64,000 bases of DNA from Falsiroseomonas sp046052145 (GTDB taxonomy: Bacteria > Pseudomonadota > Alphaproteobacteria > Acetobacterales > Acetobacteraceae), in the NCBI GenBank assembly GCA_046052145.1, contig JBJOMW010000005.1, positions 110,479 through 174,478 of the forward strand, read 5' to 3'. A program made the position numbers and the translations under genes. A model generated the notes under the pieces. That model made no database searches. It was not told the origin of the DNA and was given only the letters and a program-made list of their open reading frames with translations. Positions within the stretch are counted from its first letter, which is position 1, and every line of letters starts with the position of its first letter. Of the stretch, positions 41,660 through 51,134 are shown one piece after another.

Positions 41660-44200
41660 TCAGGCGGCGCGGGCCTGGGTCAATTGGCTGACCAGCGCCG
41701 CAAGCTCCTCCTGGCGATAAGGCTTGGCCAGCCGCGGCAGCCAGGGCGCCGCGCCGGAGGCCACCTCGGCATAGCCGGTGGCCAGCACCACCGGCAGCTC
41801 GGGCCGCTCGCGGCGCAGCCGATCCGCCAGCTCAAGCCCGGTCATCCCAGGCATTGCATAATCCGTGAGGACGAGGTCGGGCGCGGACTCCCGCCCGAGC
41901 TGCGCCAGCGCCTCATCAGCGGAGGCGGCGACAGAGGCGCTGTGGCCCAGATCCTCAAGCATCATGGCCGTCCCGGCTGCCACCAGCGGGTCATCATCCA
42001 CCACCAGAACGCGGCGTGGCGCGACGCTGTGCAAGGCAGGCCGCAGCACCGCCGCGGGGCGCGCCTCGACCCCATGGCCGGCTGAGGGCAGCCAGAGCTC
42101 CGCTGTGGTGCCCGCCCCGGGTCGGCTGGACAGTCGCAGCCCACCGCCCGATTGCTGCGCAAGCCCCTGCACCATGGACAAGCCCAACCCCGAGCCCCGC
42201 CCGACCCCCTTCGTCGTGAAGAAGGGTTCGGTGGCGCGCGCCAGCGTCGGCGCATCCATCCCCGCACCGGTGTCGGCGATGGCAAGGCGCAGATAGGTAC
42301 CAAAGCCGAGGCCGGGCAGCGCATAGGCCGAAGGCGCCTCGGCCACCGCGACCGTGATCGCCACCTGCCCCCCTTGCGGCATCGCATCGCGCGCATTCAC
42401 GACAAGGTTGATCAGCGCGAGCTCAAGCTGGTTCGCATCCACAAAAGCTGTCGGCAGACCGTCTGGCAAATCCATGACGATGCGCACCGTGGGGCCGGCC
42501 GAGCGTTCCAACAGCGCGCCCATCCCGCGCACCAGCGCGGTGAGGTCCACCGGCTCGGGGCGCAATTCCTGCCGGCGCGCGAAGGCCAGCATGCGGCTGG
42601 TCAGCGCCGCGCCGCGCTCCGCCCCCTGCTGCGCGCCGTCCAGCAGCCGCATCAGCCGCGGCTCTTGCGGCAGGCGCTTGCGCAGAAGGCCGAGATTGCC
42701 GAGCACGACCATCAGCAGGTTGTTGAAGTCATGCGCGACGCCGCCGGTCAGCTGGCCGAGCGCCTCCATTTTCTGCGCTTCGCGCAGCCTGGCCTCGGCC
42801 GCCTTGAGATCCGTCAGGTCGTGCCCCTCCGCGACCAGCCAGGCGGTGCCGCCTTCGGGGTCGGTAACCGGCCGCAGCGAGACCTGGACCGGCGCCAGAC
42901 GCCCCGTGCTGGCGCGGGCGGCCATCTCGCCCCGCCGCGCCGCGCCGCTCGCGGCATCGGCGATCGCGCTCGCCAGAGCCGTCCGGGTCGCCGCGTCCGG
43001 CCAGCAGCGCAGCTCCTGGATCCGCTGCCCGATCGCCTCGGCCCGGTTGAGGCCGAGGAAGCCGAGCGCCGTCTCGTTCATCTCCAGGATCCGCCCCTCG
43101 CGGTCGAGCAGGGCCATCAGCTGGAAGGTGCTGTCGAAGATCACCCGGAAGCGCGTCTCGCTCGCCGCGAGGTCCCGGGTACGCTCGGCCACCCGCGTCT
43201 CGAGCCCGGCCGCCGCCGAACGCAGCGCCTGATTGGCCTTGGCCAGTGCGGCGCGCGTCTCCGCTTCGCGCCCCGCGAGGCGGATCACGAACAGGGAAAG
43301 CAGTAGCAGGCAGACCGCCACCACGCCGATCAACTCCACCGACCAGCGCACCGCGCCCCGCCAGGGCGCCAGCGTCTCCGCGACAGGGATGCTGGCGGTC
43401 ACCACCACCGGCCAATCGGCCACCTGGCGGAAGGCCAGGATCCGCTCCTGCCCGTCGAAGGCGACGACCTGGCGCAGGATCCCAGCTGGCTCGCCGGAAC
43501 GGATGCGGGCTAGCACCTCGTCCGGCAACCTTAGGCCGAGCTGCTCAGGCGTGAGCCCTGTGCGTGCCAGCACACGCCCCTCGGCGTCGAACAGGCCCAT
43601 GGCGGTACCCTGGCCGAATTCGGTCCCGAGACGCGGGTGCTGGAAGAAGCCGGTGCGCACCGCGACCTGCACCACGCCATCCAGCGCGCCGTCGGGCCGG
43701 CGGAGGGCACGCGAGTAGGTGAAGAGGATCTCGTCGGTGATCCGGCTTTGCAGGGCCTTGCCGATATGCGTGGCCAGGCCCGCCTCCGCATGGGCGCGGA
43801 ACCAGCGGCGGTCGGAGAGATCCACCTCATGCGGCGCGGGATGGACGTGGGAGCTGATGACGGGCCGGCCGGCCGCGTCCATCACCATCACGTAATCGCC
43901 GGCCATGCGGTCGGACACCTCGCGCAGCCAAATGAACAGTCCGAGATCGTCGCGCGCCGCTGCGACGCCGCCGAGTGCCTCGATCCGCGCGATCACCTGG
44001 GTGGTGACCAGCTCCGAGGTCTCGAAGACGCGCTCGGCATATTGCTCGCCGACCAGGACGAGCGACCGCATGGCCGCATCCGCGGCGGACAGCGCGTTCT
44101 CCCGGTCCTGACCGAGCGAGTGGACGCGCAGCCCGATCAGGGCCGCGACGAACAGCAGCACCAAGCCGAGAAACGCTACGCAGACGCGATGCGGAACCAA
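41660..44200 (-). CDS. membrane hybrid histidine kinase with fused receiver
   Basis: The 846-residue protein is a sensor kinase. It has an N-terminal membrane segment (residues 8-28) and a periplasmic double-Cache-like domain (GDYVMVMDAAGRPVISSHVH, FTYSRALRRPDGALDGVVQV). A second membrane segment (about 285-310) and a PAS domain (FRVIFDSTFQLMALLDREGR) follow. The HisKA phospho-acceptor is in LTGGVAHDFNNLLMVVLGN, and the HATPase has LINLVVNARDAMPQGG and GRGSGLGLSMVQG. The C-terminal receiver has VLVVDDDPLVAAG and the Asp in LVLTDYAMPGMTGLEL. No separate response regulator is adjacent, so its output partner is elsewhere. Confidence 0.92.
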   Translation of the reverse strand: MVPHRVCVAFLGLVLLFVAALIGLRVHSLGQDRENALSAADAAMRSLVLVGEQYAERVFETSELVTTQVIARIEALGGVAAARDDLGLFIWLREVSDRMAGDYVMVMDAAGRPVISSHVHPAPHEVDLSDRRWFRAHAEAGLATHIGKALQSRITDEILFTYSRALRRPDGALDGVVQVAVRTGFFQHPRLGTEFGQGTAMGLFDAEGRVLARTGLTPEQLGLRLPDEVLARIRSGEPAGILRQVVAFDGQERILAFRQVADWPVVVTASIPVAETLAPWRGAVRWSVELIGVVAVCLLLLSLFVIRLAGREAETRAALAKANQALRSAAAGLETRVAERTRDLAASETRFRVIFDSTFQLMALLDREGRILEMNETALGFLGLNRAEAIGQRIQELRCWPDAATRTALASAIADAASGAARRGEMAARASTGRLAPVQVSLRPVTDPEGGTAWLVAEGHDLTDLKAAEARLREAQKMEALGQLTGGVAHDFNNLLMVVLGNLGLLRKRLPQEPRLMRLLDGAQQGAERGAALTSRMLAFARRQELRPEPVDLTALVRGMGALLERSAGPTVRIVMDLPDGLPTAFVDANQLELALINLVVNARDAMPQGGQVAITVAVAEAPSAYALPGLGFGTYLRLAIADTGAGMDAPTLARATEPFFTTKGVGRGSGLGLSMVQGLAQQSGGGLRLSSRPGAGTTAELWLPSAGHGVEARPAAVLRPALHSVAPRRVLVVDDDPLVAAGTAMMLEDLGHSASVAASADEALAQLGRESAPDLVLTDYAMPGMTGLELADRLRRERPELPVVLATGYAEVASGAAPWLPRLAKPYRQEELAALVSQLTQARAA

Positions 44201-44322
44201 CGAACCTCCCTCACCGCGGTGCGCGGCACGGAAGCGTTACCGCCCGCGGCGGCGGGCATGAAGCCTTCGCGAACGACCTCGCGGGTTCGTGAAGTCAGCC
44301 CTGTCGGCGCCGGCAGGAGGTG

Positions 44323-46197
44323 TCAGGCCGCGTCGAGACGTTCCGACAGCTCCAGCCATTCCTCCTCGAGCGCCGCGGTCTCCTTCGCGATGGCCGCGCG
44401 GCGCGTCGTCGCCCAGGCGATGTCCTCTGCCTTGCGCTTCGCATAGGTCTCGGGGTCGGCCAGCCGCTTTTCGATCAGCTTCGCTTCCAGCGCGAGGCGC
44501 TCCAGCTGCTTCTCGACCTCCTTCAGGCGCTGACGCAGGGGGGCGAGCTGCACGCGGCTTTCGGCCCGCTCGCGCCGGGCTTCCGCCCGCGCGCCGCCGG
44601 CCGGGGCGGCCTCACCGCGGGAGGCCGCGCGCGCCCGCTCGGCCAGTAGCGCGCGGTATTCGTCGAGGTCGCCATCGAAGGACCGGACCGTGCCATCCGC
44701 CACCAGCCAGAGCCGGTCGGCCACCAGCTCCACCAGATGCGGGTCGTGGGTGATCAGCAGCACCGCGCCTTCGAACTCCGCCAGCGCCTTCACCAGCGCC
44801 TCGCGCGCATCGATGTCGAGGTGGTTCGTCGGCTCGTCCAGGATTAGCAGGTTCGGCGCATCCCGCGTGCAGAGCGCCAGCAGCAGCCGCGCCTTCTCCC
44901 CACCCGAGCATCGGCCGATCTCCGTCTCCGCCTTCTCGCCCGCGAGGCCGAAGCGGGCGAGATGCGCGCGGCATTCGGTGTCGGTTGCGCGCGGCAGGGC
45001 GGCGCGCATATGCGTCAGCGGCGTGCCGGCGGGGTCGAGTTCCTCCGACTGGTGCTGGGCGAAGAAGCCGACCTTGAGCCGGCTCGCGCGCCGCACCTCG
45101 CCGCGCGTCGCGGTGAGGCGCCCGGCGACCAGCTTCGCCAGGGTGGATTTGCCGTTCCCATTCGCGCCGAGCAGCGCGATGCGGTCATCCTGGTCGAGCC
45201 GGAGATCGAGCCCGCGCAGCACCGGCGCCCCGCCATAGCCGACCTCTGCGCGCTCGATCGCCAGCACGGGCGGGGAGAGGGCTTCGGGGGTGGGGAAGGC
45301 GAAGCGGGTCGGCGTGTCCTCGATCACCGCATCGAGCGGCGGCAGCTTCGCCAGCGCCTTGAGGCGCGACTGCGCCTGACGTGCCTTCGACGCCTTGTAG
45401 CGGAAGCGGTCCACGAAGGCCTGCATATGCGCGCGCTGGGTGGCGATCTTCGTCGCTTCCGCCGCCTGCTGCGCCGCGCGCTCGGTCTTCTGGCGCACGA
45501 ACTGCTCGAAATTGCCCTGGTAGGTCGCGATCTTGCCGCGATCCAGATGCGCGATGATGTCAACGCACCGATCGAGCAGGTTGCGGTCATGGCTGACGAC
45601 AATCGCAGCCCCGGGGAAGCGCGCCAGCCACCCTTCCAGCCACATGGTGGCTTCCAGGTCGAGGTGGTTGGTCGGTTCATCGAGCAGCAGCAGGTCGGGT
45701 TCGAGGAATAGCGCGCGGGCGAGGGCCACGCGCATCCGCCAGCCGCCGGAATAGGAGGCGAGCGGCCGGGCCTGCGCCGCCTCGTCGAAGCCAAGCCCGG
45801 CCAGGATCGCCGCGGCGCGGGCGGGGGCGGCATCCGCGCGGATGGCGATCAGGCGGTCATGCAGCTCCGCCGCACGATGCGCCTCCGGTCCCGCATCCAG
45901 TTCCGCCAGCAGCGCCGCGCGTTCCGTATCCGCGGCGAGCACGGCGTCGAGCAGCGTGCCCTCGCCGCCTGGCGCCTCCTGCGCCACATGGCCAAGGCGG
46001 GCGCGCGCGGCCAGGCGGATCTCGCCGCCATCGGGCTGGATCTCCCCGATGATCGCCTTCAGCAGCGTGGACTTGCCCGCGCCATTGCGCCCGACCAGCC
46101 CGAGCCGGCGCCCGGTGTCGAGCGTCATATCCGCGCCTTCGAGCAGCGCGCGGCCGCCGACGCGGAGCGTGAGATTGCGGATGGCGAGCACCGTCAT
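44323..46197 (-). CDS. ABC-F family ATPase, YheS type
   Basis: ABC-F proteins act on the ribosome rather than in membranes. The 624-residue product has two ABC domains with Walker A GLVGRNGAGKSTLL and ALLGANGNGKSTLAKLV, signatures SYSGGWRMRVALARAL and CSGGEKARLLLALC, and Walker B LLLLDEPTNHLDLEA and LLILDEPTNHLDIDA. The linker RFRYKASKARQAQSRLKAL (P-site tRNA interaction motif region) lies between them. A C-terminal coiled coil (LKEVEKQLERLALEAKLIEK) makes it most like E. coli YheS. It is divergent from ndk. Confidence 0.92.
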   Translation of the reverse strand: MTVLAIRNLTLRVGGRALLEGADMTLDTGRRLGLVGRNGAGKSTLLKAIIGEIQPDGGEIRLAARARLGHVAQEAPGGEGTLLDAVLAADTERAALLAELDAGPEAHRAAELHDRLIAIRADAAPARAAAILAGLGFDEAAQARPLASYSGGWRMRVALARALFLEPDLLLLDEPTNHLDLEATMWLEGWLARFPGAAIVVSHDRNLLDRCVDIIAHLDRGKIATYQGNFEQFVRQKTERAAQQAAEATKIATQRAHMQAFVDRFRYKASKARQAQSRLKALAKLPPLDAVIEDTPTRFAFPTPEALSPPVLAIERAEVGYGGAPVLRGLDLRLDQDDRIALLGANGNGKSTLAKLVAGRLTATRGEVRRASRLKVGFFAQHQSEELDPAGTPLTHMRAALPRATDTECRAHLARFGLAGEKAETEIGRCSGGEKARLLLALCTRDAPNLLILDEPTNHLDIDAREALVKALAEFEGAVLLITHDPHLVELVADRLWLVADGTVRSFDGDLDEYRALLAERARAASRGEAAPAGGARAEARRERAESRVQLAPLRQRLKEVEKQLERLALEAKLIEKRLADPETYAKRKAEDIAWATTRRAAIAKETAALEEEWLELSERLDAA

Positions 46198-46342
46198 GGC
46201 CGCCTTGTAGCCCGGCCCGTCGCCGCCGCGTAGGGCGTGACCCCGGCCCTCATATCGGCCGCCCCTGCCGTCAGGGCTTGCGCCGCCGGCCGCTTGCGCC
46301 TATCCGGCCCGCGCCTTCGCACACGCAACAAGGACCGCCCCC

Positions 46343-46765
46343 ATGGCCATCGAGCGCACCTTCTCCATCATCAAGCCCGACGCCACCCGGCGGAACCTCA
46401 CCGGCAAGATCAACGCGATCTTCGAGGAGAACGGGCTGCGCATCGTCGCCCAGAAGCGCATCTGGATGAGCCGCGCCCACGCCAAGAAGTTCTACGAAGT
46501 CCATGCCGCGCGGCCGTTCTATAACGACCTGGTGGATTTCATGGTCTCCGGCCCGGTCGTGGTACAGGTGCTGGAAGGCGAGAACGCGGTGGCCAAGAAC
46601 CGTGAGCTGATGGGCGCCACCAACCCGGCCAACGCCGCCCCCGGCACCATCCGCAAGCTCTTCGCCGAAAGCATCGAGGCGAATTCCGCGCATGGCTCGG
46701 ACAGCGCCGAGAATGCGGCGATCGAGATCGCGTACTTCTTCGCCGGCTACGAACTGGTCGGCTGA
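46343..46765 (+). CDS. ndk: nucleoside diphosphate kinase
   Basis: Ndk balances nucleoside triphosphate pools. The 140-residue product begins MAIERTFSIIKPDATRRNLT and has the active-site segment EANSAHGSDSAENAAIEIAY with the phospho-His (His117 position). NPANAAPGTIRKLFA is also conserved. It is monocistronic by appearance: divergent from the ABC-F gene and followed by a hairpin. Confidence 0.96.
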   Translation: MAIERTFSIIKPDATRRNLTGKINAIFEENGLRIVAQKRIWMSRAHAKKFYEVHAARPFYNDLVDFMVSGPVVVQVLEGENAVAKNRELMGATNPANAAPGTIRKLFAESIEANSAHGSDSAENAAIEIAYFFAGYELVG

Positions 46766-46829
46766 CAGCCGCCCAACGCCCAGGCGGGCGGAGCCGCGGC
46801 GCGGGTCCGCCCCTTGGGCCTAGGAGAAC

Positions 46830-46858
46830 CCCGCAAGACCGCATCGCGGCCTTGCGGG
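46830..46858. terminator. hairpin after ndk
   Basis: CCCGCAAG-A-CCGC-ATC-GCGG-C-CTTGCGGG forms a 12-bp stem with one A-C mismatch, 65 bases after the ndk stop. No T-run follows, so it may be a factor-assisted terminator or an RNA stabiliser. Confidence 0.45.
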
Positions 46859-46978
46859 CGCCCGGCCATCGGGCTGCCCTTGCAGGGCTGCCCTGCGTCA
46901 TCGCGGGGCGTCCGTAATCTTCCTTCAATAAGCTTCGCGTAACACGACCGCAGCTTTCAGGGTTGCGGGAGAAGCCGT

Positions 46979-48667
46979 ATGCGCCGCTGGCGTGCCTCCA
47001 TCGGTCTCAGGCTTGCCACAGGCCTGCTTCTTCTGGGCCTCGTGGCGCTCGGCGGCGGCGCCATGTCCTTCCTCGCCCTCAAGCAAAATTCCGCCCGGCA
47101 TGCCGAGCTGATGCGCCTGGCCGAGGGCGAGGCGCTGATCGAGCGGGTGCGGGTCGGCGTCTTCGCCGTGGTGATGGAAAGCCGCGGCCTCTATCTCGCG
47201 CGCGATCGGCGCCAGGCGGAGAGCTTCGCCAACGGGCTCAACCGGCATCTGCAGGCGATGCAGGCCGCCTGGGCCGAGTTGCAACCCCGCCTGCCGCCCG
47301 GCGAGGCCGAGACGGCGCGCCGGCTGGAGACGGCGCTCGCCGATTTCGTGCGCCTGCGCACCGAACTCGCCCGCATCGGCGTCGAGCAGGGGCGGGAGGC
47401 TGCCGACCGGCTCGGCAACAACGATGCCAACCGCTCGAACCGCACCGCCTTCTCCGACGCGATCGATGCGCTCGCTGTCTCGCTCGCCGCCACGGTGGAG
47501 CGTGCCCAGGCGGAGATCGAGGCGGAGGCCCGGCGCATCGCGCTGCTGATGATCGCGCTGGCGCTCCTCGCGGTGGTTTCGGTGACCGGCGTGATGCTCC
47601 ACCTGGCCCAGCGCGACATCGCCCGGCCTTTGCGCAGCTTGGCGCAGGCGTTGCGGGAGATGGCCGATGGCCGGCTGGATGGCACGCGCCTGCCGCCCGC
47701 CGGCCCCGATGAGGTCGGCGCTATCGCCGCCGCCGCCGTCACTTTCCGCGCGCGCCTGGCCGAGAATGGGCGCCTCGCCACCGAGGCCGAGGCCGCGCGC
47801 GCTGCCGCGGAGGCCAGCCAACGCCAGGCCGCGCGCGAAGTGGCCGATGGGCTCGAGGCCGCGCTGGGCGAGGTGGTGCGGAGCCTGTCCGGTTCGGCCG
47901 AGGCGCTGCGCGGCACGGCCGGCCGTCTGGAGGGCGCAGTGGGCCGCACGGCGGAGGGCGCGGTTTCGGCCGCCGCCGGCGCCGGGCAGGCGAGCGGGAA
48001 TGTCCAGGCCGTTGCCGCCGCGGCCGAGGAGCTCACCGCCGCCATCGCCGAGATCACCCGCCAGGTCGGGGAGGCCGCCACTGGCAGCCGCCGCGCCGTG
48101 GAGGATAGCCGCCGGTCGGATGCGACCATCCAGGGCCTGTCGGAGGCCGCGTCCCAGATCAACGATGTGGTGCGGTTGATCAGCGACATCGCCGGCCAGA
48201 CCAACCTGCTGGCGCTGAATGCGACGATCGAGGCCGCCCGCGCGGGGGAGGCCGGCAAGGGCTTCGCCGTGGTGGCCGGCGAGGTCAAGGCGCTGGCCGC
48301 CCAGACGGCGCGCGCGACGGAGGAGATCGGCCGCCAGATCGCCGCCATTCAGGCCGCGACCGGGGAGGCTGTCGTGGCGATCCGCGGCGTCTCCACCCAG
48401 GTCGAGGCGGTGGACCGCATCGCGGGTGCCATCGCCGCGGCGGTGGAGCAGCAGGGCGCCGCCACCCAGGAGATCGCCCGCAGCGTCGCCGATGCCGCGC
48501 GCGGCACCGGTGCTGTGTCGGCCGCGATCGGCGGTGTCCGCGCCGAGGCGGAGGACAGCCAGGCCTCGCTCGCGGAGCTGCGGCGGGCGGCGGATGGGAT
48601 CGCGACCCAGGGCGGCGGGCTGCAGGCCGCGCTGGCGCGCACGCTCGACCGCCTCCGCGCCGCGTGA
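46979..48667 (+). CDS. methyl-accepting chemotaxis protein
   Basis: This 562-residue chemoreceptor has an N-terminal membrane segment (LRLATGLLLLGLVALGGGAM), a periplasmic helical ligand domain (about residues 35-185) and a second membrane segment (RIALLMIALALLAVVSVTGV). A HAMP domain (DIARPLRSLAQALREMADGR) precedes the cytoplasmic signalling hairpin, whose tip reads DIAGQTNLLALNATIEAARA at about residue 403. No che genes are nearby, so it is an orphan receptor. Confidence 0.92.
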   Translation: MRRWRASIGLRLATGLLLLGLVALGGGAMSFLALKQNSARHAELMRLAEGEALIERVRVGVFAVVMESRGLYLARDRRQAESFANGLNRHLQAMQAAWAELQPRLPPGEAETARRLETALADFVRLRTELARIGVEQGREAADRLGNNDANRSNRTAFSDAIDALAVSLAATVERAQAEIEAEARRIALLMIALALLAVVSVTGVMLHLAQRDIARPLRSLAQALREMADGRLDGTRLPPAGPDEVGAIAAAAVTFRARLAENGRLATEAEAARAAAEASQRQAAREVADGLEAALGEVVRSLSGSAEALRGTAGRLEGAVGRTAEGAVSAAAGAGQASGNVQAVAAAAEELTAAIAEITRQVGEAATGSRRAVEDSRRSDATIQGLSEAASQINDVVRLISDIAGQTNLLALNATIEAARAGEAGKGFAVVAGEVKALAAQTARATEEIGRQIAAIQAATGEAVVAIRGVSTQVEAVDRIAGAIAAAVEQQGAATQEIARSVADAARGTGAVSAAIGGVRAEAEDSQASLAELRRAADGIATQGGGLQAALARTLDRLRAA

Positions 48668-48676
48668 CGCCCGGCG

Positions 48677-49138
48677 CTACAGCTTCAGCTTGAAGCCTTC
48701 GTGCGAGGCCACGAAGCCCAGCCGCACATAGAAGCGGTGGGCGTCGTCGCGGCTTTTGTCGGTGGTGAGCTGCACCAGCCGGCAGCCGCGTGCGCGGCAT
48801 TCCGCGATCGCCCAGGCGAAGATGCGCTGCCCGAGCCCGGTTCCGCGCTGGCTGCTGGCGACGCGGACCGATTCGATCTGCCCGCGCCAGGCGCCCTTGT
48901 GGGACAGGCCAGGGATGAAGCTGAGCTGCAGTGTGCCGACCACGGCGCCGTCCAGCTCTGCCACCGCCAGGAATTGGTTGGTATCGGCCGTAATCGCCGC
49001 AAAGGCCGCCAGATAGGCAGGCGCCAGCGGCAGGGAGGCGTCCTCCCGCCCAGCCCCCAGCCCGTCATCGGCCAGCATGGCAACGATGGCGGGCAGGTCT
49101 GCCTCTGCGGCGCGGCGGAACGACAGCGCGCCAGACAC
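48677..49138 (-). CDS. GNAT family N-acetyltransferase
   Basis: The 153-residue product has the GNAT core: LSFRRAAEADLPAIVAMLAD at the N-terminus, AVVGTLQLSFIPGLS, and the acetyl-CoA-binding loop SSQRGTGLGQRIFAWAIAEC, ending VQLTTDKSRDDAHRFYVRLG. I choose the GTG at 49138 by homology to the fold; an in-frame ATG 99 bases further upstream would overlap the aa3 subunit gene. Substrate unknown. Confidence 0.85.
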   Translation of the reverse strand: MSGALSFRRAAEADLPAIVAMLADDGLGAGREDASLPLAPAYLAAFAAITADTNQFLAVAELDGAVVGTLQLSFIPGLSHKGAWRGQIESVRVASSQRGTGLGQRIFAWAIAECRARGCRLVQLTTDKSRDDAHRFYVRLGFVASHEGFKLKL

Positions 49139-49158
49139 GGGCGCGCCCGGGTCGCGGA

Positions 49159-49320
49159 TCAGACCAGGAAGATCCACATCAGGGCGAGGATGGCGATCGT
49201 CGCACCGGCCGACCAGGTCGCGCCGGTCATGAACCAATCATACATCGCCTTGCGCTCGGCCATGATGTCCTCGGCCTTGACCTCGACCAGCTCGATGGTC
49301 TGCGCGCCATGCTCGGCCAT
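49159..49320 (-). CDS. aa3-type cytochrome c oxidase subunit IV-like small membrane protein
   Basis: A 53-residue protein with a polar N-terminus (MAEHGAQTIELVEVKAEDIM) and one C-terminal membrane helix (GATWSAGATIAILALMWIFL). The pattern of a short acidic head, then a YDWFMTGATWS-type entry to a single helix, matches the bacterial aa3 oxidase subunit IV family. The rest of the oxidase operon is not here. It sits between purN and the acetyltransferase on the minus strand. Confidence 0.75.
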   Translation of the reverse strand: MAEHGAQTIELVEVKAEDIMAERKAMYDWFMTGATWSAGATIAILALMWIFLV

Positions 49321-49338
49321 GTTCGTCCCCGTTTTCGC

Positions 49339-50025
49339 TCAGCGTTCCGCAGGCGTTGTAGGAAGCGGCGCGGGACCGGGCAAGGGGTTCGCCAGCGCGC
49401 CCGCCGCCCCTGGCGCCGCGATCCGCGCGATGTCCCCCTCGATCCGCACCAGCCCGGCCGCAAGCCAGCCCAGCGCCGCGGGATAGAGAAGGTGTTCCTG
49501 CTCCAGCACGCGCGCGGCGAGGCTGGCTTCCGTGTCCTCCGCCAGCACGGGCACGGCGGCCTGGGCCAGGATCGGGCCCTCATCCACGCCGGGGCGGACC
49601 AGATGCACCGTGCAGCCATGCAGCCTGACGCCGGCCGCGAGCGCCCGCGCATGGGTGTCGAGGCCGCGGAAGGCGGGCAGCAGCGAGGGGTGGATGTTCA
49701 CCAGCCGGTCGCGCCAGCGCGCGCAGAAGCCCTCGGTCAGCACGCGCATGAAGCCGGCCAGCGCCAGCAACTCGACACCATGCCGGGCGAGTTCGGCGTC
49801 CATCGCGCGCTCGAAGCCTTCCCTGTCGCGGCCGAAGGGGCGGGATTCGACGATGGCCGTCGGCACGCCCCGCGCCGCGGCATGGGCAAGCCCCGCCGCA
49901 TCGGCGCGGTTCGACAGCACCAGCACGATCTCGGCCGGATAGGCCGGGTCGGCCGCGGCGGCGAGAAGGGCCGCCATGTTGCTGCCGCGGCCCGAGATCA
50001 GGACCGCGGTCGGGACGCGGCGCAT
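49339..50025 (-). CDS. purN: phosphoribosylglycinamide formyltransferase PurN
   Basis: PurN makes FGAR from GAR with 10-formyl-tetrahydrofolate in purine synthesis. TAVLISGRGSNMAALLAAAA is the phosphate-binding start, RLVNIHPSLLPAFRGLDTHA contains the catalytic Asn and His, and GCTVHLVRPGVDEGPIL the catalytic Asp. The C-terminus is somewhat extended and Ala/Pro-rich (228 residues in all). Its ATG overlaps the purM stop by one base (TGATG). Confidence 0.94.
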   Translation of the reverse strand: MRRVPTAVLISGRGSNMAALLAAAADPAYPAEIVLVLSNRADAAGLAHAAARGVPTAIVESRPFGRDREGFERAMDAELARHGVELLALAGFMRVLTEGFCARWRDRLVNIHPSLLPAFRGLDTHARALAAGVRLHGCTVHLVRPGVDEGPILAQAAVPVLAEDTEASLAARVLEQEHLLYPAALGWLAAGLVRIEGDIARIAAPGAAGALANPLPGPAPLPTTPAER

Positions 50026-51086
50026 CAGCCCGGCCAGTGCGGCCCGAGGTGGTCCACCCGCACCGCCGCGGGGCCCTCGGTGGCCTCCAGCACGCCGATG
50101 CGGCTGACCGTCTCGCCGCCGGCGCGCAGCAGCGCTTCCGCCGCTTCGGCCTGCGCGGCCGCGACCACGACGACCATGCCGATGCCGCAGTTGAACACCC
50201 GCAGCATCTCATCGGCCGCGATGCCGCCCGCCTGCGCCAGCCAGGCGAAGACCGGCGGTACGGCGAAGGCGCGGGCGTCGAGCGCGGCCAGGACGCCGGC
50301 CGGCAGCACGCGCGGCAGGTTGCCGGGCAGGCCGCCGCCGGTGATGTGCGCGGCCGCCTTCACCAGCCCCGCCCGGTGCGCCCCCAGCAGCGGCTTCACA
50401 TAGATGCGCGTCGGCGTGAGCAGCGCTTCGGCCATGCTCTGGCCGGGGGCGAAGGGGGCGGGGTCGGCCAGCGTCAGCTTTGCCGCCGCCAGCACCCTTC
50501 GGACCAGGGAAAAGCCGTTGGAATGCACGCCGGAACTCGCGAGCCCGAGCAGCACGTCGCCCGGGCCGATATCGCCCCGCGGCAGCAGCGAGCCGCGCTC
50601 CGCGGCACCCACCGAGAAGCCCGCGAGGTCATAGTCCCCGCCCTTGTAGAGGCCCGGCATCTCTGCCGTCTCGCCGCCCACCAGCGCGCAGCCGGCGATG
50701 CGGCAGCCCTCGGCGATGCCGGCGACGACCTGCCGGGCCTGGTCCACCTCGAGCTTGCCGGTTGCGAAATAGTCCAGGAAAAACAAAGGCTCCGCGCCCT
50801 GCACGACCAGGTCGTTCACGCACATCGCGACCAGGTCCTGGCCCACCGTGCCATGGATGCCGCTGTCGATGGCCAGCTTCAGCTTGGTGCCGACGCCATC
50901 GGTGGAGGAAACCAGCACCGGGTCCTGAAACCCCGCCGCCTTCAGGTCGAATAGTGCGCCGAACCCGCCGAGGCCGCCCATGGTGCCGCTGCGGTTGGTG
51001 GCCTTGGCCAGCGGCTTGATGGCCTCCACCAGCGCATCGCCGGCCTCGATGTCCACGCCGGCGTCGCGGTAGGTCAGGCTGGTCAT
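50025..51086 (-). CDS. purM: phosphoribosylformylglycinamidine cyclo-ligase PurM
   Basis: PurM closes the imidazole ring to give AIR. The 353-residue product starts MTSLTYRDAGVDIEAGDALV and shows LVSSTDGVGTKLKLAID, VGQDLVAMCVNDLVVQGAEP, VGGETAEMPGLYKGGDYDLA and ITGGGLPGNLPRVLP. A longer in-frame upstream extension overlaps the divergent gene and is rejected. It is directly coupled to purN. Confidence 0.95.
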   Translation of the reverse strand: MTSLTYRDAGVDIEAGDALVEAIKPLAKATNRSGTMGGLGGFGALFDLKAAGFQDPVLVSSTDGVGTKLKLAIDSGIHGTVGQDLVAMCVNDLVVQGAEPLFFLDYFATGKLEVDQARQVVAGIAEGCRIAGCALVGGETAEMPGLYKGGDYDLAGFSVGAAERGSLLPRGDIGPGDVLLGLASSGVHSNGFSLVRRVLAAAKLTLADPAPFAPGQSMAEALLTPTRIYVKPLLGAHRAGLVKAAAHITGGGLPGNLPRVLPAGVLAALDARAFAVPPVFAWLAQAGGIAADEMLRVFNCGIGMVVVVAAAQAEAAEALLRAGGETVSRIGVLEATEGPAAVRVDHLGPHWPG

Positions 51087-51134
51087 GGCGGCACCCGATC
51101 GGCTATGCGCAGAGGGTCGGAAGGGGAATGCGCA